A stretch of DNA of 64,000 nt from Amycolatopsis sp. A133 (GTDB lineage: Bacteria > Actinomycetota > Actinomycetes > Mycobacteriales > Pseudonocardiaceae). Below are positions 1 through 7,184 of this stretch, piece by piece. The notes under the pieces are model-generated. The model worked only from the letters and a program-made list of their open reading frames with translations. It was not told the DNA's origin and made no database searches. The number at the start of each line of letters is the position of its first letter. The first letter of the stretch is position 1. The stretch covers positions 62,001-126,000 of the forward strand of contig NZ_JAVHJU010000017.1 in assembly GCF_031082405.1 (NCBI RefSeq), written 5' to 3'. Position numbers and translations under genes: made by a program.

Positions 1-1
1 C

Positions 2-34
2 ACCAACCGGTGGCGACTCGTGCGCAACACCTGA
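2..34 (+). CDS. possible 3' end of an upstream gene (partial)
   Basis: Ten codons ending in TGA, read from the left edge, give a basic C-terminal tail (TNRWRLVRNT). Nine of the ten codons end in G or C, as real genes here do, so this may be the tail of a gene outside the window. It is too short to identify and could be chance. Confidence 0.3.
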   Translation, partial: TNRWRLVRNT

Positions 35-71
35 CCCGAGTCGATTACCCGCCGGTAACTTATCCTCGGCG

Positions 72-114
72 TATCAAAAACCGCATACGCGCCGGCAACG
101 CCGTGCTGCCTTGA
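72..114 (+). promoter_or_regulatory. candidate VanR-dependent promoter/operator of vanHAX
   Basis: This 43-nt block aligns without gaps to the block at 5587-5629 before vanY, with 34 of 43 positions identical. The best-kept parts are TATC near the left end and the segment GGCAAC-N-CCG ending in GCCTTGA. It ends 9 nt before the vanH ATG, so the hexamer TTGAAT (111-116) could be a -10 element with transcription starting at or next to the start codon. VanR binding is inferred from the shared block and the neighbouring vanRS genes. Confidence 0.65.
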
Positions 115-123
115 ATAAGGGGC

Positions 124-1092
124 ATGGCCGCGGTGGGGATGACGATCTACGGGTGCGAACGGGACGAGGCCGTCCTGTTCCGGGCGCTGGCGCCTCGGTT
201 CGGGGTGGCGCCGACCATCACGGAAGCCGCCGTCTCCGAGGCCAACGCCGGGCTGGCGGCCGGCAACCGCTGCGTCAGCGTCGGGCACAAGACGCCGATC
301 GCGAACTCTGCGCTGCGCGCGCTCAGCCGGGCCGGTGTGGCGTACGTGTCCACGAGGAGCATCGGATACGACCACATCGACCTCGAGTACGCGCGGAGCG
401 TCGGCATTTCCGTCGGTAACGTCGCCTATTCTCCGGACAGCGTGGCCGACTACACGCTGATGTTGATGTTGATGCTGGTGCGAGACGCCAAGTCCGTCAT
501 CCGGCGTGCGGACGAATACGACTACCGGTTGAACGAAGTGCGCGGGAAAGAGCTGCGCGATCTGACCGTCGGGGTGGTCGGAACGGGACGCATCGGCGCC
601 GCCGTCATCGACCGGCTGCGGGGCTTCGGCTCCCGGGTGGTGGCCCACGACAGCCGTCCTCACGCTGCTGCCGACTACGTCTCCCTCGACGAATTGGTGC
701 GGCGGAGCGACATCGTCACGCTCCACACGCCGCTCACGGCGGACACCCACCACCTGCTGGATCGACGGCGGATCGAGCGGATGAAGCGCGGAGCGTTCGT
801 CGTCAACACCGGACGCGGGCCCCTGCTCGACACCGACGCTCTCGCCGCCGCCTTGGAAAACGGCCGGCTGGGCGGCGCTGCGCTGGACGTTCTCGAAGGC
901 GAAGAAGGAATCTTCTACGCCGACTGCCGGGGCCGGCCCGTCGAAAGCGAACTGCTGCTGCGGCTGCAGAAGCTCCCGAACGTGCTCATCAGCCCGCACA
1001 CCGCTTACTACACGGATCACGCACTGAGTGACACCGTCGAGAACTCCATCGTCAATTGCCTGAAATTCGAAAACGGGGAGAAGCATGGCTAG
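124..1092 (+). CDS. vanH: VanH D-lactate dehydrogenase
   Basis: A D-specific 2-hydroxyacid dehydrogenase that reduces pyruvate to D-lactate in the cytoplasm for D-Ala-D-Lac synthesis. The 322-residue protein has the N-terminal TIYGCE motif of VanH enzymes, the NAD-binding loop GTGRIG at about 153-158, Arg231 in NTGRGP, Glu260, and His292 in SPHTAYYT. These are the usual catalytic Arg/Glu/His. The ATG at 124 is preferred because it lies 9 nt after the conserved upstream block, the same geometry as vanY. No strong ribosome site precedes it, consistent with a leaderless message. It overlaps the ligase gene by 8 bp, the first join of a vanHAX operon. Confidence 0.95.
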   Translation: MAAVGMTIYGCERDEAVLFRALAPRFGVAPTITEAAVSEANAGLAAGNRCVSVGHKTPIANSALRALSRAGVAYVSTRSIGYDHIDLEYARSVGISVGNVAYSPDSVADYTLMLMLMLVRDAKSVIRRADEYDYRLNEVRGKELRDLTVGVVGTGRIGAAVIDRLRGFGSRVVAHDSRPHAAADYVSLDELVRRSDIVTLHTPLTADTHHLLDRRRIERMKRGAFVVNTGRGPLLDTDALAAALENGRLGGAALDVLEGEEGIFYADCRGRPVESELLLRLQKLPNVLISPHTAYYTDHALSDTVENSIVNCLKFENGEKHG

Positions 1093-2113
1093 GGTCAAGG
1101 TCGGGATCATCTTCGGGGGCTGCTCCGAAGAACACCCCGTCTCCGTGAAGTCCGCGCAGGAGGTCGCGAGGCACCTCGACGCCGGGAAGTACGAACCGTT
1201 CTGGATCGGGATCACGAAGAGCGGGGCCTGGAAGCTCTGTGACGGCCCCGGCGCGAACTGGGAATCCGGGCGGACAGCCGTGCTGTCGCCGGACACGAGC
1301 GTCCCGGGCCTGCTTGTCCTGGAAGACGGGAAGTACGAAACCATCGGCCTCGACGTGGTGCTGCCCGTTCTGCACGGCAAGCTGGGCGAAGACGGGGCGA
1401 TGCAAGGCTTGCTGGAACTCTCGGGGATCCCGTACGCGGGTTGCGACGTCCAGAGTTCCGCACTGTGCATGGACAAGTCGCTCGCTTACGTCGTCGCCCG
1501 GGGTGCGGGCATCGCCACGCCGGACTTCCGGACCGTCTCGGCGGGCGAGGACCTCGAACAGCTCACCTATCCCGTCTTCGTGAAGCCGGCCCGTTCGGGT
1601 TCGTCCTTCGGCGTCAGCAAGGTGTCCGGCCGGGAAGAACTGGCGGCTGCCGTGGCCACCGCAGCGCAGTACGACTCGAAGGTGCTGGTCGAAGGGGCCG
1701 TCGACGGCAGCGAGGTCGGGTGCGCCGTCCTGGGCAACGGCTCGGAGCTGTTCGCCGGCGAGGTGGACCGGATCGCCCTCTCCCACGGCTTCTTCCGGAT
1801 CCACCAGGAGGACGCCCCCGAAAGCGGCTCCGAGAACTCGACGCCGATCGTGCCCGCCGACATCCCGGCGGACACCCGCGTGCGCGTCCAGGAGACGGCG
1901 AAGGCCATCTACCGCGCCCTGGGGTGCCGCGGGCTGGCCCGGGTGGACATGTTCCTCAAGGAGGACGGAACCGTGGTCCTCAACGAGGTCAACACGCTGC
2001 CCGGCCTGACGTCGTACAGCCGCTACCCCCGGATGATGGCGGCCGCCGGGGTGGCGCTCACCGAACTGATCGACCGGATCGTGTCGCTGGCCCTGACCGG
2101 AAATGCCCGATGA
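1085..2113 (+). CDS. vanA: VanA-type D-alanine--D-lactate ligase
   Basis: An ATP-grasp ligase joining D-Ala to D-lactate, which gives precursors that vancomycin-type drugs bind poorly. It has 342 residues, normal for the family. The N-terminal EEHPVSVKSA segment, the KPARSGSSFG nucleotide loop near 167-176 and NEVNTLPG near 300-307 are all present. The omega loop reads FRIHQE with His240 where plain D-Ala-D-Ala ligases have Tyr; this His is the known marker of depsipeptide (D-Lac) specificity. The gene overlaps vanH by 8 bp and vanX by 4 bp (ATGA), so the three are probably translated together. Confidence 0.95.
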   Translation: MARVKVGIIFGGCSEEHPVSVKSAQEVARHLDAGKYEPFWIGITKSGAWKLCDGPGANWESGRTAVLSPDTSVPGLLVLEDGKYETIGLDVVLPVLHGKLGEDGAMQGLLELSGIPYAGCDVQSSALCMDKSLAYVVARGAGIATPDFRTVSAGEDLEQLTYPVFVKPARSGSSFGVSKVSGREELAAAVATAAQYDSKVLVEGAVDGSEVGCAVLGNGSELFAGEVDRIALSHGFFRIHQEDAPESGSENSTPIVPADIPADTRVRVQETAKAIYRALGCRGLARVDMFLKEDGTVVLNEVNTLPGLTSYSRYPRMMAAAGVALTELIDRIVSLALTGNAR

Positions 2114-2718
2114 ACGACGACTTCGCCTTCGTGGACGAGCTCGTGCCGGGCATCCGCTGGGACGCCAAGTACGCCACCTGGGACAACTTCACCGGCAAGC
2201 CGGTGGACGGCTACCTCGTCAACCGCGTCGCCGGTACCAAGGTCTTGTGCGCCGCCCTGCAGGAGGTCCAGGAGAAGGCCGCGTCGCTCGGCTTCGGCTT
2301 GCTCCTCTGGGACGGCTACCGCCCGCAACGCGCCGTGGATTGCTTCCTGCGCTGGGTGGACCAGCCGGAGGACGGCCGGACGAAGCTGTGGCACTACCCG
2401 AACATCGACCGTGCCGCGATGTTCGCGAAGGGTTACGTGGCGGCCAAGTCGGGCCACAGCCGGGGCAGCACGGTCGACCTGACCCTCTACCACCTGGACA
2501 CCGGTGAGCTCGCGGCCATGGGCGGTGGCCACGACCTGATGGACTCCGTGTCCCACCACGGCGCTCGGGGTATTTCGCAGACTGAAACCGGAAACCGCCG
2601 CTACCTGCGGTCCATCATGGAGGACTGTGGTTTTGCCTCCTACGACCGCGAATGGTGGCACTACAGCCTGAAGGACGAGCCCTACCCGGACACCTACTTT
2701 GATTTCCCCATCGCGTAG
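2110..2718 (+). CDS. vanX: VanX D-Ala-D-Ala dipeptidase
   Basis: A zinc D,D-dipeptidase that hydrolyses D-Ala-D-Ala in the cytoplasm so that only D-Ala-D-Lac enters precursor synthesis. At 202 residues it matches enterococcal VanX, and the key residues fall at the same numbers: Arg71, zinc ligands His116, Asp123 (SGHSRGSTVD) and His184, and catalytic base Glu181 (EWWH). No signal peptide is visible. The ATG at 2110 overlaps the ligase stop (ATGA). Its 3' end overlaps the start of the murG-like gene by 20 bp. Confidence 0.96.
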   Translation: MNDDFAFVDELVPGIRWDAKYATWDNFTGKPVDGYLVNRVAGTKVLCAALQEVQEKAASLGFGLLLWDGYRPQRAVDCFLRWVDQPEDGRTKLWHYPNIDRAAMFAKGYVAAKSGHSRGSTVDLTLYHLDTGELAAMGGGHDLMDSVSHHGARGISQTETGNRRYLRSIMEDCGFASYDREWWHYSLKDEPYPDTYFDFPIA

Positions 2719-3829
2719 CCGCGTCGTCGTCGCCGGTGGTCATTCGGCCGGGCACATCGAGCCCGCGATGAACTTCGCCGACGCGCTGCGCCTGCTGGAT
2801 GCCGCCGCCGAGATCACCGCGCTGGGCACTGTCCACGGCCTGGACACCACGCTCGTCCCGGCCCGCGGCTACCCGCTCGAACTCATCCCGCCGGTGCCGC
2901 TGCCGCGCAAACCGAACCGGGCCCTGCTGCGGACGCCGGGCCGGCTGCGCGAGTCGGTGCTGGCGGCCGGGGCCGTCCTGGAGCGGGTGCGGGCCGAGGT
3001 CGTGGTGGGTTTCGGCGGCTACGTGGCCATGCCCGCCTACCTCGCCGCGCGCCGGCTGGGTCTGCCGATCGTCGTCCACGAGGCCAACGCCCGGCCCGGC
3101 GTGGCCAACCGCTTGGCGGCCCGGATGACGACCCGCGTGTTCACCGCCGCGCCGGGGGTCCGGCTGGCGCACGCCACCGCCATCGGGATCCCGCTGCGGC
3201 CGTCGATCACCGGGCTCGACCGGCCCGCGCTGCGCGTCGCCGCCCGGCAGCGGTTCGGGCTGCGGCCCGACGGGCCGGTCCTCGTGGTCACCGGCGGTTC
3301 GCAGGGCGCCCGGACGATCAACGCCGCGGTGTCCGGCGCGGCGGCGGCCTTGCGCGCGGCCGGCGTGCAGGTGCTGCACATCACCGGACCGCGGCACGTG
3401 GTCCAGGTGCCGGACGGTGACCTGCCCTACGTCGTTGTCCCCTACGTCCACGAGATGCAGTACGCCTACGCCGCGGCCGACTTCGCCATCTGCCGCTCGG
3501 GAGCGATGACGTGCGCCGAACTGGCCGCGGTCGGCCTGCCTGCCGCGTACGTCCCGCTGCCGTTGCGCGGCGGTGAGCAGCGGCTGAACGCCGAGCCGGT
3601 CGTCGCGGCCGGCGGGGCGCTGCTCGTCGACGACGCCGTCCTCGACCGGGCCTGGATCGAGACCACCCTGCTCCCGGTGCTCACCGATCCCGGCCGGATC
3701 GCGGCGATGTCGGCTCGCGCTTCGGCGGCCGGCGCACTCGACGCGGGTGTCGTCCTGGCCCAGTACGTGCTCAGCGCGGTCGCCGACCGGCGGAGGCGGG
3801 CGACGGCGCAGCGGGCAGCCGGACGGTGA
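2699..3829 (+). CDS. MurG-like UDP-GlcNAc transferase in the van operon
   Basis: A GT28 glycosyltransferase related to MurG, which adds GlcNAc to lipid I to make lipid II at the inner membrane face. The 376-residue protein has an N-terminal glycine loop GGHSAGHIEP (MurG usually GGTGGHI.P), the central GGSQGA motif near 200, and the C-terminal donor site RSGAMTCAELAAVG plus GGEQRLNA. The start is TTG at 2699, 20 bp inside vanX; no later ATG or GTG keeps the first beta strand, so translation is probably coupled to vanX. A second, housekeeping murG is expected elsewhere. I infer a paralogue adapted to D-Lac-ending lipid I. Its last 59 bp overlap the convergent vanS gene. Confidence 0.85.
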   Translation: MISPSRSRVVVAGGHSAGHIEPAMNFADALRLLDAAAEITALGTVHGLDTTLVPARGYPLELIPPVPLPRKPNRALLRTPGRLRESVLAAGAVLERVRAEVVVGFGGYVAMPAYLAARRLGLPIVVHEANARPGVANRLAARMTTRVFTAAPGVRLAHATAIGIPLRPSITGLDRPALRVAARQRFGLRPDGPVLVVTGGSQGARTINAAVSGAAAALRAAGVQVLHITGPRHVVQVPDGDLPYVVVPYVHEMQYAYAAADFAICRSGAMTCAELAAVGLPAAYVPLPLRGGEQRLNAEPVVAAGGALLVDDAVLDRAWIETTLLPVLTDPGRIAAMSARASAAGALDAGVVLAQYVLSAVADRRRRATAQRAAGR

Positions 3830-4880
3830 CGCGGAGGCCGCCGTCGGGGCGTGGTGCGAGGGTGAGGGTGCCGTCGTGGGCGTGGGTGATGCTCTTGACG
3901 ATGGCCAAGCCGAGGCCGACGCCCGCGTGGTCGGTGCGGATGCGCTCGGTGCCGCGCCGGAACGGTTCGGCCAGGGTGGCGACCAACGGCTGCGCGAGGG
4001 GCTCGCCGGTGTTCTCGACGGTGAGCACCACGGTCCCGGGGTGACCGCCGGTCGTGACCCACACCGCGCCCCGCCCGGGCAGGTTGTGGACGATCGCGTT
4101 GTGCACGAGGTTCGTCGTCAGCTGCAGCAGGAGCGCGGATGAACCGACGGTGGGGGCGGCGTCGCCGGCCGTCTCGACGGTGATCCCCCGCTTCTCGGCG
4201 AGCGGCAGCAGCGTTTCGGCGGCTTCTTCCGCGATCAGGGACAGGTCGACGTGATCGCGGCTGAAGGACCGCTGTTCGGCGCGGCTGAGCAGCAGCAGGG
4301 CCTCGGTGAGTTCGATGGCCCGCGTGTTGACGACGCGGAGGCGTTCGTCGAGCTCGCCGGTGTCGCGTTCCGGATCGTTGCGGGCGACGTCGAGCAGGCT
4401 CTGCGTGATGGCCAGCGGCGTGCGCAGTTCGTGGGAGGCGTTGGCGGCGAACCGCCGCTGCTCGGCGACGTGCGCCTCGAGCCGCGCGAGCATGGTGTCG
4501 AAGGCGTCGGCGAGTTCGCGGAATTCGTCGGTGCGGCCCGGCAGCCGGATGCGGTGGGAGAGCGACCCGTTCGCGGCGACGCGGGTGGCGTCGGTGATGC
4601 GCGTCAGCGGGGCGAGCATCCGGCCGGCGAGGACCCACCCGCCCAGCAGCCCGAACACCAGCAGGAAGACCAGCACGACGGCGATGAACGGAGCGAACTC
4701 GCGGACGAGGAGCGCCCGGTTGATCATGAAGTTGCCGTCGGTGATGAGCCAGCCGTTGGGCAGGAAGTACAGGTAGAAGACGAGTACCGCGGTCAGCAGC
4801 AACGTCCCCGCGAGCATGACAAAACCGGCGTAGCTGAGCGTGAGTTTGAGGCGCGCGCTCGGCCCCGGTTCCCTATCCAC
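3771..4880 (-). CDS. vanS: VanS sensor histidine kinase
   Basis: The membrane sensor of the VanRS pair; it controls the phosphorylation state of VanR in response to glycopeptide. Of 369 residues, TM1 spans about 17-40 and TM2 about 62-85, with only some 20 residues between them outside the cell. A HAMP segment follows, then a dimerisation region with the phospho-acceptor His150 in NASHELRTPLA, and an ATPase domain with N-box (TNLVHNAIVHN) and G-box (GVGLGLAIV). The very short outer loop resembles actinomycete VanS proteins that sense the drug directly rather than enterococcal VanA-type VanS. Its ATG lies 8 bp inside the vanR 3' end, so it is the second gene of a vanR-vanS operon. Confidence 0.93.
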   Translation of the reverse strand: MDREPGPSARLKLTLSYAGFVMLAGTLLLTAVLVFYLYFLPNGWLITDGNFMINRALLVREFAPFIAVVLVFLLVFGLLGGWVLAGRMLAPLTRITDATRVAANGSLSHRIRLPGRTDEFRELADAFDTMLARLEAHVAEQRRFAANASHELRTPLAITQSLLDVARNDPERDTGELDERLRVVNTRAIELTEALLLLSRAEQRSFSRDHVDLSLIAEEAAETLLPLAEKRGITVETAGDAAPTVGSSALLLQLTTNLVHNAIVHNLPGRGAVWVTTGGHPGTVVLTVENTGEPLAQPLVATLAEPFRRGTERIRTDHAGVGLGLAIVKSITHAHDGTLTLAPRPDGGLRVTVRLPAAPSPASAGRRPR

Positions 4881-5550
4881 GGCCCGCGCCCCCGGTGTCG
4901 ATGCGGTAGCCGACCCCGGGCACGGTGGTGATGATCCCGGGTTCGCCGAGCCGTTTGCGCAGCACCGAGACCGTGATGCGGACCGCGTTGGTGAACGGGT
5001 CCGCGTTCTCGTCCCACGCCCGCTCCAGCAGTTCTTCGGCGCTGATCACCCCGCCTTCGGCCGCGACGAGGACTTCGAGCACCGCGAACTGCTTCCTCGT
5101 CAGCGCCACGTACCGGCCGTCGCGGTAGACCTCGCGGCGGAACGGGTCCAGCCGCAGGCCGGCGATTTCGTGCACGGGCGGCCGGTTGTGGGCGCGCCTG
5201 CGGTCGAGGGCGCGGAGCCGGAGCACCAGTTCCCGGAGTTCGAACGGCTTCGTGAGGTAGTCGTCGGCGCCGAGCCCGAACCCGGTGGCCTTGTCGTCGA
5301 GCCGGTCGGCCGCGGTGAGCATGAGGATCGGCATGCCGCTGCCGGAGGCGACGATGCGCCGGGCGATCTCGTCTCCCGACGGGCCCGGGATGTCACGGTC
5401 GAGGACGGCGATGTCGTAGGTGTTGACGCTCAGCAGTTCCAGCGCGGTGTCGCCGTCCCCGGCCGTGTCCGCCGCGATGGCCTCCAGCCGGAGGCCGTCG
5501 CGGATGGCGTCGGCCAGGTAGGGCTCGTCCTCGACGATCAAGACACGCAC
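4873..5550 (-). CDS. vanR: VanR response regulator (OmpR family)
   Basis: A two-domain transcription factor expected to activate vanHAX and vanY. The 225-residue protein has a receiver domain with the acidic pair in VEDE, phospho-acceptor Asp51, and conserved Lys in LTKPFE. A winged-helix DNA-binding domain of OmpR type occupies about 125-220 (LTRKQFAVLE, VISAEELLERAWD, TVPGVGYRI). The start is GTG at 5550; a TAGCAT hexamer lies 7 nt upstream on this strand, which suggests a leaderless transcript. vanS follows with an 8-bp overlap. Confidence 0.95.
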   Translation of the reverse strand: MRVLIVEDEPYLADAIRDGLRLEAIAADTAGDGDTALELLSVNTYDIAVLDRDIPGPSGDEIARRIVASGSGMPILMLTAADRLDDKATGFGLGADDYLTKPFELRELVLRLRALDRRRAHNRPPVHEIAGLRLDPFRREVYRDGRYVALTRKQFAVLEVLVAAEGGVISAEELLERAWDENADPFTNAVRITVSVLRKRLGEPGIITTVPGVGYRIDTGGAGRG

Positions 5551-5557
5551 GTTCCCG

Positions 5558-5563
5558 ATGCTA
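5558..5563 (-). promoter_or_regulatory. candidate leaderless -10 element of vanR
   Basis: On the minus strand TAGCAT fits the actinobacterial -10 pattern TANNNT and lies 7 nt before the vanR GTG, the distance expected when the start codon is also the first transcribed base. No convincing -35 is visible, and the region is shared with the vanY promoter. Confidence 0.5.
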
Positions 5564-5586
5564 CGAGCCGCCGCCTATCGGCCGCA

Positions 5587-5629
5587 TATCGGAAACCACG
5601 TACGTGACGGCAACACCGCGCCGCCTTGA
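5587..5629 (+). promoter_or_regulatory. candidate VanR-dependent promoter/operator of vanY
   Basis: Gap-free partner of the block at 72-114 (34 of 43 bases identical). It ends 10 nt before the ATG at 5640, almost the same spacing as before vanH, and TTGACT (5626-5631) takes the place of TTGAAT. Being kept in front of two genes of one regulon, and lying between the divergent vanR and vanY, supports a regulator-binding role. Confidence 0.65.
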
Positions 5630-5639
5630 CTCGGACGGT

Positions 5640-6125
5640 ATGACCTCCAGCCAACGCACCTTCCCGGGCGCCCTCGGCAAGGGACACGGCGCCGTCCCGG
5701 ACGGCCTGCCGGTCTTCGACGACGAGTCCCCGGCCGTGGCCAACCTCGATCCCGAGCTCCTCGACGCCCTGCGCCGGGCCGCGGCGGACGCCGCCGCCGA
5801 CGGCGTCGGGTTCGTCGTCAACGGCGGCTGGCGGTCCTGGGCGTACCAGGAACAGCTCCGGCGTCAGGGCGTCGCGAAGCACGGCTCGGAAGCGGCGGCG
5901 GCCCGGTGGGTGACCACTCCGGACAGGTCCGCGCACGTGCGGGGCCAAGCGGTCGACATCGGGCCGGCCGCGGCCCGGGCGTGGCTGTCCGAGCACGGGG
6001 CCCGGTACGGGCTGTGCCAGATCTACCGCAACGAACCGTGGCACTACGAACTGCGGCCCGAAGCCGCCGAACGCGGTTGCCCGCCGATGTACGCCGATCC
6101 GTCGCAGGACCCGCGGACGCGGTAG
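5640..6125 (+). CDS. vanY: VanY-type D,D-carboxypeptidase, no membrane anchor seen
   Basis: A zinc M15B carboxypeptidase that removes the last D-Ala from pentapeptide precursors. Over 161 residues it shows GGWRSWAYQ near 62, the zinc motif SAHVRGQAVD (His99, Asp106) and the base/ligand pair Glu132-His135 in EPWHYE. The ATG at 5640 is chosen because the conserved upstream block then sits at the same distance as in vanH; a GTG at 5604 would lie inside the block. No signal peptide or TM helix is visible, unlike typical VanY, so it may act in the cytoplasm like VanXY enzymes. It diverges from vanRS. Confidence 0.88.
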   Translation: MTSSQRTFPGALGKGHGAVPDGLPVFDDESPAVANLDPELLDALRRAAADAAADGVGFVVNGGWRSWAYQEQLRRQGVAKHGSEAAAARWVTTPDRSAHVRGQAVDIGPAAARAWLSEHGARYGLCQIYRNEPWHYELRPEAAERGCPPMYADPSQDPRTR

Positions 6126-6176
6126 TCAGCCGGCGAAGGCCGCCACGTGGTCGCGGACGGCGTCCACGATATGGCT
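6126..6176 (-). pseudogene. possible remnant of a gene 3' end
   Basis: Read on the minus strand, this stretch ends in TGA and encodes about 16 residues (SHIVDAVRDHVAAFAG). The codons are mostly G/C-ending, and the sequence looks like the final helix of a globular enzyme. A stop lies only six codons upstream in the same frame, so no start exists. It may be the leftover tail of a gene lost when the hydrolase gene at 6181 came next to vanY. Chance cannot be excluded. Confidence 0.3.
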
Positions 6177-6180
6177 CGTG

Positions 6181-7167
6181 CTACAGGGTCTTCAGCCAGT
6201 TGGTCACGACCCCGAAGTACGCCGGGGCGTTCGGGGCGTAGTTGATCGCGTGGCCGTAGCCGCCGAGGATGTACGTCTTCAGTGATGGGGTGCCGAAGAA
6301 CGGGGCCTCCGATGCGCGCAGCGCCTCCGCGGACGAGCAGTCGCTGCCCAGGGTTCCGCAGAAGTGCGGGTCGTTGCCCACCACCAGCAGGACCGGGGCC
6401 GTGATGCCCCGGGACGCCGGGGTGATCACCGTCGTCAACGTCAGGCTGTCGACCGCTTCCGTGGCCGCGAAGACGTCCTTTGTGGACTCGTCGTACGCGA
6501 TCGCTCCCGCGTCGAGGGGGCCCGGGGTGTGGAACGCCTTGTAACGCGTTCCCCGGCCCGTGGTCAGGTAACCCGCGTCGAGGCCGCGGGCGGACAGGGC
6601 CGGGTCCAGCGGGGCCGGGATCATGTTGGCCAGCACCGGGACCACCGTCACCAGGTTCATCCGGTGCGTCATGCCCGTCACCAGCACCCCGTCGACGTCG
6701 CGGTAGCGGCCCGCCTCGATCATCGCCATCGCCGCGCCGATCGAGTGGCCGCCGACGACCACCTTCGCGAAGCGGGGGCGGATCGACTGGATCACCTGGT
6801 GGGCCGCCACCGCCTGGGCGGACGCGCTGAGCAGCGTGCTCAGCGGCTTCGAGCTCCCGCCCGTGCCGAGGCGGTCCAGCGCCAGCGTCGCGACGCCCGC
6901 CTGGTTCATCGCCAGGCGGAACGAGCGGATCTCCGGCGTGTAGCCGATGTCCCAATAGGACGCGTTGTACGTGCCGCCGGGGATCAGGACCACCACCGTC
7001 GACGCTCCGGGCGGGGCGCACAGGCGGCCGTGCATCGTCTGCGGGAGCAGGGTCACCGTGACCGGGACGGACAGGTCCTCGCACGCCGGGGCCGCGCTCG
7101 CCGGGGCCGGGGTGAGGAACGCGGCCAGCAAAACGAAAAGGGCAGCACAAAGACGAAGACGTGACAC
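6181..7167 (-). CDS. secreted alpha/beta hydrolase
   Basis: A predicted exported esterase or lipase-like enzyme of 328 residues. The GTG at 7167 opens a clear signal peptide (basic start, hydrophobic core to about 18, Ala-rich end ASA near 24) and has a GGAGG-type site upstream. The nucleophile elbow GHSIGA places Ser142. An Asp in GNDPHFC near 265 and a His in GYGHAINYAP near 308 can complete the triad. It follows the P450 gene by 17 bp on the same strand, so the two probably form an operon. Substrate unknown. Confidence 0.85.
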   Translation of the reverse strand: MSRLRLCAALFVLLAAFLTPAPASAAPACEDLSVPVTVTLLPQTMHGRLCAPPGASTVVVLIPGGTYNASYWDIGYTPEIRSFRLAMNQAGVATLALDRLGTGGSSKPLSTLLSASAQAVAAHQVIQSIRPRFAKVVVGGHSIGAAMAMIEAGRYRDVDGVLVTGMTHRMNLVTVVPVLANMIPAPLDPALSARGLDAGYLTTGRGTRYKAFHTPGPLDAGAIAYDESTKDVFAATEAVDSLTLTTVITPASRGITAPVLLVVGNDPHFCGTLGSDCSSAEALRASEAPFFGTPSLKTYILGGYGHAINYAPNAPAYFGVVTNWLKTL

Positions 7168-7184
7168 GGGGGGACGACCTCCAG

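Noticed and set aside
1..6125. Part of a glycopeptide biosynthetic cluster
   Set aside because: Only resistance genes are visible; there is no NRPS, glycosyltransferase of the antibiotic type, halogenase or cross-linking P450. Such a cluster could still lie to the left of the window.
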